The notes beneath the pieces were generated by a model. The model ran no database searches and was not told where the DNA came from. It saw only the letters and a list, made by a program, of their open reading frames with translations. This document shows, piece after piece, positions 1-8,371 of a stretch of DNA of 17,916 nucleotides. The stretch spans positions 1-17,916 of the forward strand of contig JAEWGX010000001.1 in assembly GCA_023388075.1 (NCBI GenBank), in the 5' to 3' direction. The DNA comes from Pseudomonadota bacterium (GTDB lineage Bacteria > Pseudomonadota > Gammaproteobacteria > Burkholderiales > Burkholderiaceae_E). The translations under genes and the position numbers were made by a program. The first letter of the stretch is position 1. Each line of letters starts with the position of its first letter.

Positions 1-1
1 G

Positions 2-1978
2 CCGCAGGACGCGCCGGTCGCGGGACCGGGCGACCCCACCATCGACTGGCTGCGCCGGCTGGGCCGGCGCACCGCGGAGATGCACCGTGCCTTCGGCATC
101 GACGCGGACGATCCTGCCTTCCGGCCAGAGCCGGTCGCGCATGCGGACCTTCAGACCTGGGCCGACCAGCTGCGGGACATGGCCCGCCGTACGCTGGACA
201 GCCTGGCGGCGCGGGACGCGTCGTTGCCCGCCTCGGCCCGTCGCCTCGCCGCCGAGCTGCGTGCCCGCGCCGCCGAGCTGGAAGCGGCGATCGACCTGCT
301 GCTTCCGGCCGACCGCCTGCCCGTCTTTCACAAGACGCGCCACCACGGCGACTTCCACCTCGGCCAGGTGCTGGTGGCCGACGGCGACGCGATGATCGTC
401 GACTTCGAGGGCGAGCCGATGCGACCGCGCGAGGAACGCCGCGCGAAGCATGCGGCACCGCGCGACGTGGCCGGTCTGCTGCGCTCGATCGCCTATGCGG
501 CGGCCGCGGCGCTGCGCGCGCCTGGAGAGCACGCCGAGGAAGGCCCCGAATCCGTGGACTCGCGCATCGCCGCCTGGGTGCGACGCGCCGGGCAGGCCTA
601 CCTGGACGCCTACCTGGACGCGGCCGGCGACGTCGCGGGCTGCCCGAAGGACCGCGCCGAAGCGGAGCGCGTCATCCGCTTCTTCATGCTGGAGAAGGCG
701 CTCTACGAGGTGAGCTACGAGCTGGCCAACCGGCCCGACTGGGTGGGCATTCCGCTGCAAGGCGTGCTGGCGTTGCTGGACGAGTGCCGCGGCGCGGCAC
801 CCGCCGAAGCCGGGGGCGGACAGCGCGCTGGTTCGTCGGCGGTGCCGGTACGTCGCGCGCATCCGATGCCTTTCGGCGCCGAGGTCCGCGACGACGGTCG
901 GGTACGCTTCGGCCTCTGGGCACCGGCGCATGCCGACGTCCGCTTGCTGCTCGAAAGTGGTGGCGTTGGCGAAGGCGACGACGAGCTGCTCGCGATGCAC
1001 CCGGCCGGCGGCGGCTGGCACGAGCTCACGACCGCCCGCGCCCGCGCCGGCACCCGCTATCGCTTCGTGCTGCCCGACGGGACGCGCGTGCCGGACCCTG
1101 CCTCGCGCTTCCAGCCCGAGGACGTGCACGGCCCGAGCGAGGTGATCGATCCGCGGGCCCATGCCTGGCAGGATGGCGGCTGGCGCGGGCGGCGGCTGGA
1201 AGAGCTGGTGATCTACGAGCTGCACGTCGGCGCGTTCACGCCCGAGGGCACCTTCCGCGCCGCGATCGACAAGCTGGATCACCTCGCCGCGCTCGGCATC
1301 ACGGCGATCGAGATCATGCCGATCGCGGACTTCCCGGGCGCGCGCAACTGGGGCTACGACGGCGTGCTGCCGTATGCGCCCGACGGCGCCTACGGACGCC
1401 CCGAGGACTTCAAGGCGCTGGTGGAGGCGGCCCACGCGCGCGGGCTCGCGGTGCTGCTCGACGTGGTCTACAACCACTTCGGCCCGGAAGGCGCCTATCT
1501 GCATGCGATCGCGCCGCAGGTCTTCACCGACCGGCACGACACGCCGTGGGGCAAGGCGATCAACCTGGACGGGCCGGATGCGGGGCCGGTGCGCGAGTTC
1601 TTCATCGAGAACGCCTGCTACTGGCTGGAGGAGTTTCACCTGGATGGCCTGCGGTTCGACGCGGTGCATGCGCTCATCGACGACAGCGAGCCGCATCTGC
1701 TGAAGGAGATGGCCGAGCGCGCGCGCGCGAGCGTGACCGATCGCCCGGTGCACCTCATCCTGGAGAACGAGGACAACGCGGCCAGGCGTCTCGCGCGCAA
1801 CTCGGATGGCTCGCCCCGCTGGTACAGCGCGCAGTGGAACGACGACGTGCATCACGTGCTCCACGCCGCGGTGACGCGAGAGGCCGACGGCTACTACGCC
1901 GACTACCTGGACGACACCCGGAAGCTGGGGCGCGCGCTCGCCGAAGGCTTCGCCTTCCAGGGCGAGCACATGCCGTAG
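2..1978 (+). CDS. Maltokinase domain fused in frame to N-terminal part of TreZ (5' partial, ends at internal amber)
   Basis: The frame is already open at the window edge, so the N-terminus (perhaps a trehalose synthase domain, as in known TreS-maltokinase fusions) lies outside. The first ~240 residues are the C-lobe of a maltokinase, which makes maltose 1-phosphate from maltose and ATP. Numbered from the Met at nt 80, it shows the catalytic HHGDFHLGQ motif (Asp91) and the DFEGEP metal-binding motif (Asp108). Without a stop it continues from about nt 866 (MPFGAEV) into TreZ, the GH13 malto-oligosyltrehalose trehalohydrolase that releases trehalose. TreZ shows GH13 region I (DVVYNHFG, 461-468), region II (GLRFDAVHA, nucleophile Asp527) and region III (ILENEDN, acid/base probably Glu562). 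The frame ends at TAG 1976-1978, before region IV, so this product alone should lack trehalohydrolase activity. No convincing ribosome binding site precedes the TreZ start options (GTG 842, ATG 866), which favours a real fusion. Family assignments are strong; expression as one polypeptide is inferred. Confidence 0.85.
   Translation, partial: PQDAPVAGPGDPTIDWLRRLGRRTAEMHRAFGIDADDPAFRPEPVAHADLQTWADQLRDMARRTLDSLAARDASLPASARRLAAELRARAAELEAAIDLLLPADRLPVFHKTRHHGDFHLGQVLVADGDAMIVDFEGEPMRPREERRAKHAAPRDVAGLLRSIAYAAAAALRAPGEHAEEGPESVDSRIAAWVRRAGQAYLDAYLDAAGDVAGCPKDRAEAERVIRFFMLEKALYEVSYELANRPDWVGIPLQGVLALLDECRGAAPAEAGGGQRAGSSAVPVRRAHPMPFGAEVRDDGRVRFGLWAPAHADVRLLLESGGVGEGDDELLAMHPAGGGWHELTTARARAGTRYRFVLPDGTRVPDPASRFQPEDVHGPSEVIDPRAHAWQDGGWRGRRLEELVIYELHVGAFTPEGTFRAAIDKLDHLAALGITAIEIMPIADFPGARNWGYDGVLPYAPDGAYGRPEDFKALVEAAHARGLAVLLDVVYNHFGPEGAYLHAIAPQVFTDRHDTPWGKAINLDGPDAGPVREFFIENACYWLEEFHLDGLRFDAVHALIDDSEPHLLKEMAERARASVTDRPVHLILENEDNAARRLARNSDGSPRWYSAQWNDDVHHVLHAAVTREADGYYADYLDDTRKLGRALAEGFAFQGEHMP
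1976..1978 (+). other. treZ: In-frame amber codon interrupting treZ
   Basis: TAG follows FQGEHMP. The same frame then continues directly with RGEPRGEPSG and LPPTAFVAFIQNHDQIG, which is ordinary TreZ sequence containing GH13 region IV. No frame change is needed to join the halves, and no other stop occurs in this frame between nt 2 and 5000. From memory of TreZ proteins this position is often an aromatic residue before Arg, so a TAC to TAG change would suffice; that residue is an inference. A point nonsense mutation, a sequencing error or readthrough would all look like this. Confidence 0.9.
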
Positions 1979-2002
1979 CGCGGCGAGCCGCGCGGCGAGC
2001 CG
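1979..2002 (+). repeat. Perfect 12-nt tandem duplication directly after the amber codon
   Basis: CGCGGCGAGCCG occurs twice in direct succession (1979-1990 and 1991-2002), encoding RGEP-RGEP. It starts at the base after TAG. The second copy matches the usual TreZ context before LPPTAFV. The first may also be natural, because TreZ proteins often have a similar Gly/Pro/Arg stretch here. Confidence 0.8.
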
Positions 2003-2011
2003 AGCGGTGCG

Positions 2012-5002
2012 TTGCCGCCCACGGCGTTCGTCGCCTTCATCCAGAACCACGACCAGATAGGCAACCGCGCCTTCGGCGACCGGCTCCATACCGTGGCCAC
2101 GCCGCCCGCGATGCGCGCCGTCGCGGCCGTGTACCTGCTGCTGCCGCAGGTTCCGATGCTCTTCATGGGCGAGGAATGGGGCGCGGCGCAGCCGTTTCCG
2201 TTCTTCTGCGACTTCGGCCCGGAGCTGGGCGACGCGGTGCGCGAGGGTCGCCGCAACGAGTTCGCGCGCTTTCCGCAGTTCGCCGATCCGGAGGTGCGCA
2301 AGCGCATTCCGGACCCCACCGCCGAAGCCACGTTCGCCTCCGCCAAGCTCGCCTGGGACGACCGTGCCAAGGCGCCGCACGCGGCGACGCTGGCCTGGTA
2401 TCGACGGGCGATCGCCATGCGGCATGCCGAGATCGTCCCGCTGCTCTCCCGCTGCCGGTCGGGAGGCCGCTACCAGGTGATCGCGCCCGGCGCGGTGGTG
2501 GTGCGCTGGGACCTGGGCGATGGCGGACAGCTGGTGCTGGAAGCGAACCTCTCGGACGCCACCGTCGCGGGCTTTCCCGCGCCGGCCGGACGGGAGCTGT
2601 GGTGCGAGAACCGACCCGAAGGCCGACCTGACGACCGGCCCGAGATCCGGCCCGATGCGGCCGGCGCGGTGGCCGCGGACGCGCAGGCCGATGGCCGCTT
2701 CGGCCCCTGGATGGTCCGCTGGTCGCTGCAGGGCGCAAGCCCCCTGCCCGAGCGCGAAGGCTCCGCGCTGACGAAGCTGGCGGAACGGATGGGCATCGAG
2801 CCCGAGTTCCGCGACGCGCACGGAAAGGTGGTGCGAACGAGCGACGAGACCCGACGCAAGCTGCTCGCCGCGATGGGCCTGCCAGTCGCCGACGAGGCCC
2901 AGGCGGCCGAGGCGCTTCACGCGCGACTGCGCGCGGACTGGCTGCGGCCGCTGCCCCCCGTCGCGGTGATCGTGGTGCCCGACGCCGCGACGCCCACGGT
3001 GGACCTCACCCTGCCGGCCGACGCGGGCGAGGTCGCCTGGCGGCTGCGGCTGGAGGACGGCGGCGAGCGCAGCGGACGGACCGCGTTCGATCGGCTGGCG
3101 CTGGTCGCGAGCGAGCAGGTCGACGGGCGGTCCATGCAGCGTCGCCGCCTGCCGATGCCGCAGGGGCTGCCCTGGGGTTACCACCGGCTGGAGGTCCGCG
3201 CGGGCAGCACACCGGCGCAGACCACCACGCTGATCGTGTCTCCCGGCCGCTGCTGGCTGCCACCCGAGCTCGAAGCGGGGCAGCGCCTCTGGGGAATCGC
3301 GGTGCAACTCTACCTGCTGCGCGAGGAGGCGGACTGGGGCATCGGCGACTTCGGCCACCTGCGCCGGCTGGTGGAGATCGTGGCCGCCCACGGCGCGGAC
3401 ATCGTCGGGCTGAACCCGCTGCATGCGATGTTCCATGACAACCCGACGCATGCGAGCCCCTACTCGCCGGCGAGCCGGCTGCTGCTCAACCTGCTCTACA
3501 TCGACGTCCCCGCGCTGCCGGCGCTGCTGGGATGCAGCCAGGCGTCCACCGTCCTCGAATCGGCGCGCATGCGCGCGGTGCTCGACACGGTGGCCGCCTG
3601 CCGCCCCGAGCCGCTCCTCGACTACGAACGGGTCACCGCCGCCAAGCTGACCGCGCTGGAGGCGATGTTCGAGGCGTGCCGCGACAGCCGGCGGGCCGAG
3701 TTCGAAAGCTTCCGACGCGAGCGGGGCGACGTGCTGGAGCGCCACGTGCGCTTCCTCGCGCTGCGCGAGCACTTCGCGCGGCTCGATCCGGCGCTCGCCG
3801 ACTGGCATGCCTGGCCGGAGGCCTATCGCGATCCCGACTCGCCCGACGTCGCCCGGTTCGCGCAGGACAATGCCGACCGGATCACCTTCCTCGCGTGGCT
3901 GCAGTGGGTGGCCGACCTGCAGCTCGGCGAGGCGGCCGCGCGCGCGAAGGCGATGGGCATGGCGATCGGCCTCTACCGCGACCTCGCCGTGGGCGCGGAC
4001 CGCAGCGGCGCGGAGACCTGGGCCAACGCCGCGGCGGTGATCTCCGGCGCGCAGGTGGGCGCGCCGCCGGACATCTACAACGCCGCGGGGCAGGACTGGG
4101 GACTGCCCCCCTTCCATCCGGGCGCGCTGCGCGAGGAGGCCTACCGCAGCTTCGTGCAGCTGCTGCGCGCCAACATGCGTCACGCGGCCGGCCTGCGGAT
4201 CGACCACGTGATGGGCCTGCAGCATCTCTACTGGGTGCCGCAGGGCGCCTCGCCCGCCGAAGGGGCGTACGTGGCCTATCCACTGGAGGACATGATCGCG
4301 ATCCTGGCGCTGGAGAGCCATCGGCAGCGCTGCCTGGTCGTGGGCGAGGACCTGGGCACCGTGCCGGTCGGCTTTCGGGAGCGGATGGCGCGGGCCAACG
4401 TCCTCTCCTACCGCGTGCTGTTCTTCGAGCGCGAGGAAGCCGGCGAGAACGCCGACGGCGGCGACGGCTTCCTGCCGCCGGAACGCTATCCCGAGCTTGC
4501 GATGGCGGTGGCCGGCAGCCACGACCTGCCGACCTTGCGCGGCTGGTGGGAGGGCCGAGACATCGACCTGAGGGAGCGTCTTGGCGCCTATCCCGCTCCG
4601 GGCGAAGGCGAGCGGCTGCGCGCCGCGCGCGGGCGCGACCGCGAGTTGCTGCTGGCCGCGCTGCGCCGCGAGGGGCTGCTGCCCGCGGCCGGCACCACGG
4701 ACGCCCCGCCCGACATCGAGCGGCTCGCGCTGGCCGTGCACGCGTTCCTCGCGAGCACGCCGTCGCTGCTCGCGCTCCTTCAGGTGGACGACCTCGCGGG
4801 CGAATCGGAACCGGTCAACCTGCCCGCCACGTCCAGCGAGCATCCGAACTGGCGGCGGCGGCAGGCGCTCACCCTGAAGGAGCTGGCGGACTCGCCCGCG
4901 CTGAGGAAGACCGCCGCGATGCTGGCGCTTAGCCGGGGCCGGCCGGAACACCTGGCGACCGGAGCGACGCCGCTGGTCAGGCCGCCGTCGCAGGCGGGCT
5001 GA
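2012..5002 (+). CDS. malQ: C-terminal part of TreZ fused to 4-alpha-glucanotransferase (MalQ, GH77)
   Basis: This is the same frame as the upstream Mak-TreZ coding region, after the amber codon. TTG at 2012 is the first plausible restart, but it has no Shine-Dalgarno, so independent translation is doubtful. Residues 1-240 complete TreZ: GH13 region IV (FIQNHDQIG, Asp at nt 2051), then the beta domain ending near FGPWMVRWSL. An Arg/Pro-rich stretch (ENRPEGRPDDRPEIRP) sits inside that beta domain. About ten residues later MalQ begins (LTKLAERMGIEP) and runs ~740 residues, the long proteobacterial type with an extra N-terminal domain. GH77 catalytic motifs are intact: RIDHVMGL (nucleophile Asp731), GEDLGTVP (Glu779) and SHDLPTLRGWW (Asp838). 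MalQ transfers alpha-1,4-glucan segments between malto-oligosaccharides, and with TreZ it would serve glycogen-to-trehalose conversion. The MalQ call is firm; the true start is uncertain. Confidence 0.85.
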   Translation: MPPTAFVAFIQNHDQIGNRAFGDRLHTVATPPAMRAVAAVYLLLPQVPMLFMGEEWGAAQPFPFFCDFGPELGDAVREGRRNEFARFPQFADPEVRKRIPDPTAEATFASAKLAWDDRAKAPHAATLAWYRRAIAMRHAEIVPLLSRCRSGGRYQVIAPGAVVVRWDLGDGGQLVLEANLSDATVAGFPAPAGRELWCENRPEGRPDDRPEIRPDAAGAVAADAQADGRFGPWMVRWSLQGASPLPEREGSALTKLAERMGIEPEFRDAHGKVVRTSDETRRKLLAAMGLPVADEAQAAEALHARLRADWLRPLPPVAVIVVPDAATPTVDLTLPADAGEVAWRLRLEDGGERSGRTAFDRLALVASEQVDGRSMQRRRLPMPQGLPWGYHRLEVRAGSTPAQTTTLIVSPGRCWLPPELEAGQRLWGIAVQLYLLREEADWGIGDFGHLRRLVEIVAAHGADIVGLNPLHAMFHDNPTHASPYSPASRLLLNLLYIDVPALPALLGCSQASTVLESARMRAVLDTVAACRPEPLLDYERVTAAKLTALEAMFEACRDSRRAEFESFRRERGDVLERHVRFLALREHFARLDPALADWHAWPEAYRDPDSPDVARFAQDNADRITFLAWLQWVADLQLGEAAARAKAMGMAIGLYRDLAVGADRSGAETWANAAAVISGAQVGAPPDIYNAAGQDWGLPPFHPGALREEAYRSFVQLLRANMRHAAGLRIDHVMGLQHLYWVPQGASPAEGAYVAYPLEDMIAILALESHRQRCLVVGEDLGTVPVGFRERMARANVLSYRVLFFEREEAGENADGGDGFLPPERYPELAMAVAGSHDLPTLRGWWEGRDIDLRERLGAYPAPGEGERLRAARGRDRELLLAALRREGLLPAAGTTDAPPDIERLALAVHAFLASTPSLLALLQVDDLAGESEPVNLPATSSEHPNWRRRQALTLKELADSPALRKTAAMLALSRGRPEHLATGATPLVRPPSQAG

Positions 5003-5028
5003 GCTTCCTTCGGGCCCGGCTCTTGCTA

Positions 5029-6399
5029 ATGCCGGCGAAAACGGACAGTCCGGATACGCCCATGTCAGCAACCGCCGCCGCAATCGATCCGAGGGGCCGG
5101 GAGGCTCACAAGCCCACCGACATTCCCGCGCCCGGCTGGAAGGAAATCCTCGTCCGCGTCTACAAGGAGTTCACCCGGGACCGGGTGCTCCTGGTGGCCG
5201 CGGGCGCCACGTTCTACCTCCTGCTCGCGATGGTGCCGGCGATGACCGCGTTCATCTCGGTCTACGGCCTCTTCGCGGATCCCGCCACCGTGCAACAGCA
5301 CATTGCGTTCATCAACGACTACGTTCCCGGCGGCGGCCAGGAGATCATCGGCGAGCAGCTCACGCGGCTCTCCCAGCAACCCAACACCGGCCTCGGCATC
5401 GCCCTGGCGGTGTCGCTCGCGATCGCGCTATGGAGCGCCAATGCCGGCATGAAGGCGCTGTTCGAGGCGATGAACGTCGCCTACGACGAACGGGAGAAGC
5501 GCGGCTTCGTGAAGCTCACGCTCACCTCGCTCACGTTCACCATCGGCGCGATCATCCTGCTGCTCGCGATCATCGGCGTGGTGGTGGTGATGCCGCTCGT
5601 CGTGGAGATGATCGGCCTCGGCGCCATGACGGAGCTGTTGGTCAAGATCGGCAGCGCCATCGTCCTCATCATCGCGATGCTGCTCGCCCTCTCCGCGCTC
5701 TATCGCTGGGGGCCCAGCCGATCGGAGGCGAAGTGGAAGTGGGTCACCCCCGGCGCGGTGATCGCCGTGGTCATCGCGATGATCGGGTCGCTGCTCTTTT
5801 CCTGGTATGTCGCGAACTTCGGCTCCTACAACGAGACCTACGGCTCGCTCGGCGCGATCATCGGCTTCATGACCTGGCTCTGGATCATGACCGCCTTCAT
5901 CATCACCGGCGGCGAGATCAACGCGGAGATGGAGCACCAGACGCGGCGCGACACCACCACCGGCCCGGAACAGCCCCTGGGCACCCGCGGCGCGGAGATG
6001 GCGGACAGCGTCGCGACGGGATCGCACGACACAGGCAAGGACGACGCACGCGACGCGGCCAGCGCGTCCGGCGCAACGAACGCGAGCCACGGCAGTGGCA
6101 CGGCCAAAGACGGCAGCGGCAGGTATTCGGCGCGGGGGGACGATGTCCGCACCGCCCCGGCCCGCGCCATCGGCCGCGGCCCGGCCGCCGCTCGCACCAA
6201 CCGCGGCCCGCGAAGCCAGGAGCCGCTCGGCGCGACGGGGGCCGTCCTGCTGCTCGGCGCGCTCGCGCTGGCGATGGCCGCCGGCAAGAGCCGCCCCTCC
6301 AGGACATACTGGCAGGAGAGGGCTGCAGCGAGCAACCCTCCGAGGGAAGGCGCTGGAGTGCGCCTCGACGAAGCTCCCCGCTCCGCCTACAGGACGTAG
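5029..6399 (+). CDS. YihY/BrkB-family inner-membrane protein with long hydrophilic tail
   Basis: Residues ~35-300 match the YihY/virulence factor BrkB family (formerly misnamed ribonuclease BN). Members are multi-pass inner-membrane proteins of uncertain function. About six hydrophobic segments are visible at ~53-80, 121-138, 165-192, 205-225, 240-262 and 275-294, with family-like stretches such as LLVAAGATFYLLLAMVPA and ALWSANAGMKALFEAMN. Residues ~305-400 form a low-complexity Gly/Ser/Ala/Asp/Arg tail, followed by a short hydrophobic stretch at ~401-418 that could be a seventh membrane segment. The tail makes the protein (456 aa) longer than the ~300-residue core. The start is uncertain: ATG 5029 is used here, TTG 5023 and ATG 5062 are in the same frame, and none has a clear ribosome binding site. 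It starts 26 nt after the malQ stop, so cotranscription is possible. Its 3' end overlaps convergent hslU by 13 nt. Confidence 0.85.
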   Translation: MPAKTDSPDTPMSATAAAIDPRGREAHKPTDIPAPGWKEILVRVYKEFTRDRVLLVAAGATFYLLLAMVPAMTAFISVYGLFADPATVQQHIAFINDYVPGGGQEIIGEQLTRLSQQPNTGLGIALAVSLAIALWSANAGMKALFEAMNVAYDEREKRGFVKLTLTSLTFTIGAIILLLAIIGVVVVMPLVVEMIGLGAMTELLVKIGSAIVLIIAMLLALSALYRWGPSRSEAKWKWVTPGAVIAVVIAMIGSLLFSWYVANFGSYNETYGSLGAIIGFMTWLWIMTAFIITGGEINAEMEHQTRRDTTTGPEQPLGTRGAEMADSVATGSHDTGKDDARDAASASGATNASHGSGTAKDGSGRYSARGDDVRTAPARAIGRGPAAARTNRGPRSQEPLGATGAVLLLGALALAMAAGKSRPSRTYWQERAAASNPPREGAGVRLDEAPRSAYRT

Positions 6400-7745
6400 C
6401 GCGAGAGATCCTCGTCCGCGGCCACTTCGCCGAGCCGCTGGTCGACGAACGCCGCATCGACGATCACCGTCTCGCCGCTCTGCCGGCTGGCCTTGAACGA
6501 CACCTCCTCCAGCAACCGCTCCAGCACCGTGTGCAGGCGCCGGGCGCCGATGTTCTCGGTGGTCTCGTTGACGCGGAACGCGATCTCGGCGAGCCGGCGG
6601 ATGCCGTCGGGCCGGAACTCCAGCGTGACGTCCTCGGTCGCGAGCAGCGCCTGGTACTGCTTGGTGAGGCTCGCATCGGTTTCGGTCAGGATGCGCACGA
6701 AGTCGTCCACCGACAGCGAGGCAAGCTCCACCCGGATCGGGAAGCGCCCCTGCATCTCCGGAATCAGGTCCGACGGCTTGGACAGGTGGAACGCGCCCGA
6801 GGCAATGAAGAGGATGTGGTCGGTCTTCACCATGCCGTAGCGGGTGCTGACGGTGGTGCCTTCCACCAGCGGCAGCAGGTCGCGCTGCACGCCCTGGCGC
6901 GAGACGTCGCCGACGTGCACGTCGCTGCGAACGGCGATCTTGTCGACCTCGTCCAGGAAGACGATGCCGTTCTGCTCGACGTTGGCAAGCGCCTGGGTCT
7001 TGATCTCCTCGTCGTTCACCAGCTTGCCGGCTTCCTCGTCCACCAGCAGCTTCATCGCCTCGCGGATCTTGAGCTTGCGCGACTTCCTGCGGCCCTGCAG
7101 CCCCTGGAACATGCCCTGCAACTGGTTGGTGAGCTCTTCCATCCCGGCCGGGCCCATCAGCTCCACGGCAGGCGCCTGCTGGGCCACCTCGATCTCGATC
7201 TCCTTGTCGTCCAGGTCGCCTTCGCGCAGCCGCTTGCGGAACTTCTGCCGCGTGGCGGAATCCTCCACCCGCGGCGTCTCGTCGTCGTTGCCGGTGAAGC
7301 CGAACGGCGACGCGCCGGCCGGCCGCGACGTCGACGGCAGGAGCGCATCCAGGATGCGCTCCTCGGCCGCGTCACGCGCGCGCGAATCCATGCGCCGCTT
7401 CTCCTGGTCCCGCTGCTGCTTGATCGACGCCTCGACCAGGTCGCGGATGATGGAGTCGACGTCCTTGCCGACGTAGCCCACCTCGGTGAATTTGGTGGCT
7501 TCCACCTTGATGAAGGGCGCGTTCGCCAGGCGCGCGAGGCGCCGCGCGATCTCGGTCTTGCCGACGCCGGTCGGCCCGATCATCAGGATGTTCTTGGGCG
7601 TGATCTCGTGGCGCAGCGGCTCCGGCACCTGCTGCCGGCGCCAGCGGTTGCGCAGGGCGATCGAGACGGCGCGCTTGGCCTCCTCCTGCCCGATGATGTG
7701 CTTGTCGAGCTCGGAGACGATCTCCTGCGGTGTCATCTGCGTCAT
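6387..7745 (-). CDS. hslU: ATP-dependent protease ATPase subunit HslU (ClpY)
   Basis: HslU is the AAA+ unfoldase that feeds substrates into the HslV peptidase chamber in the cytoplasm. The 452-residue protein is close to family length (443 in E. coli). It has Walker A GPTGVGKT (57-64), the GYVG pore loop (90-93), an intermediate domain (~110-240), Walker B IVFLDEVDKI (261-270), and a sensor-2 region near GARRLHTVLE (400-409). The C-terminal tail ends in LSRYVL, the type of tail that docks into HslV. The ATG overlaps the hslV stop in an ATGA (7742-7745), implying translational coupling. A second Met at residue 4 (MTPQEIV) is an alternative start. The 3' end overlaps the convergent BrkB-family gene by 13 nt, so any terminator for hslVU must lie within that gene. 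Confidence 0.97.
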   Translation of the reverse strand: MTQMTPQEIVSELDKHIIGQEEAKRAVSIALRNRWRRQQVPEPLRHEITPKNILMIGPTGVGKTEIARRLARLANAPFIKVEATKFTEVGYVGKDVDSIIRDLVEASIKQQRDQEKRRMDSRARDAAEERILDALLPSTSRPAGASPFGFTGNDDETPRVEDSATRQKFRKRLREGDLDDKEIEIEVAQQAPAVELMGPAGMEELTNQLQGMFQGLQGRRKSRKLKIREAMKLLVDEEAGKLVNDEEIKTQALANVEQNGIVFLDEVDKIAVRSDVHVGDVSRQGVQRDLLPLVEGTTVSTRYGMVKTDHILFIASGAFHLSKPSDLIPEMQGRFPIRVELASLSVDDFVRILTETDASLTKQYQALLATEDVTLEFRPDGIRRLAEIAFRVNETTENIGARRLHTVLERLLEEVSFKASRQSGETVIVDAAFVDQRLGEVAADEDLSRYVL

Positions 7746-8260
7746 AGCGTCTCGATGGTGTGCTGCTGGTTGGAGTAGATGCAGATGTCGCCGGCGATGG
7801 CGAGCGACCTGGCCACGATCTCCTGCGGACCCAGCTCGGTGTTCTCCAGCAGCGCCCTCGCCGCGGCCTGGGCGAAGGGGCCGCCCGAGCCGATCGCGAG
7901 CAGCCCGTGCTCCGGCTCCAGCACGTCGCCGGTGCCGGTGATGATGAGCGAATGCTGCTTGTCGGCGACGGCGAGCATCGCCTCCAGCCGCCGCAGCATG
8001 CGGTCCGTGCGCCAGTCCTTGGCGAGCTCCACCGCGGCGCGCATCAGGTTGGCCGGATACTTCTCCAGCTTCGCCTCGAAGCGCTCGAAGAGGGTGAAGG
8101 CGTCGGCCGTGCCGCCGGCGAACCCGGCCAGCACCTTGCCGTCATGCAGGCGCCGCACCTTGCGGGCGCTCGACTTCACCACCGTGTTGCCGAGCGTCAC
8201 CTGGCCGTCGCCACCGAGCGCGACCTTGTCGCCGCGCCGCACCGAAACGATTGTCGTCAT
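7742..8260 (-). CDS. hslV: ATP-dependent protease peptidase subunit HslV (ClpQ)
   Basis: HslV is the proteasome-beta-like threonine peptidase that forms a double hexamer with HslU caps. The 172-residue protein begins MTTIVSVRRG. Removal of Met exposes the catalytic Thr (Thr2 here, Thr1 in the mature protein). Asp18, Lys34 and Gly46 correspond to the conserved Asp17, Lys33 and Gly45 of the mature enzyme. The GGDGQV, AGFAGGTADAFTLFERFE and IGSGG segments are typical of the family. The start is fixed by the mature N-terminus. A sigma32-like promoter lies just upstream, fitting the known heat-shock control of hslVU. It is first in a two-gene unit with hslU. Confidence 0.97.
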   Translation of the reverse strand: MTTIVSVRRGDKVALGGDGQVTLGNTVVKSSARKVRRLHDGKVLAGFAGGTADAFTLFERFEAKLEKYPANLMRAAVELAKDWRTDRMLRRLEAMLAVADKQHSLIITGTGDVLEPEHGLLAIGSGGPFAQAAARALLENTELGPQEIVARSLAIAGDICIYSNQQHTIETL

Positions 8261-8287
8261 GGGTTTCCCGCCGTCTGCATTCTGCTG

Positions 8288-8316
8288 ACGTGGGGATCAT
8301 ACGACTCGATTCAATC
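8288..8316 (-). promoter_or_regulatory. Candidate sigma32 (heat-shock) promoter of hslVU
   Basis: Reading toward hslV, GATTGAA (8316-8310) resembles the -35 core CTTGAA. It is followed after 14 nt by CCCCACGT (8295-8288), which resembles the -10 consensus CCCCATNT. The -10 ends 27 nt before the hslV ATG, which places transcription start about 20 nt upstream. A 6-nt inverted repeat (GGGGAT / ATCCCC) brackets the two boxes. hslVU is a classic sigma32 target in proteobacteria; the match here is by eye. Confidence 0.6.
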
Positions 8317-8371
8317 CCCTGCCGCCAGGGCAAACGGTGGCGGGCGGAGGTAACGGGGCGGCGGCGCCGCC

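Noticed and set aside
1976..1978. TAG read as pyrrolysine or another recoding event
   Set aside because: Nothing in the window suggests recoding machinery, and the position is not an active-site residue. A simple nonsense change or sequencing error is more likely.
5430..7778. 782-codon + strand open frame across the BrkB-family gene and antisense hslU
   Set aside because: A shadow frame typical of high-GC DNA. It is Arg/His/Asp-rich with no recognisable domain, while strong genes occupy the other frames.
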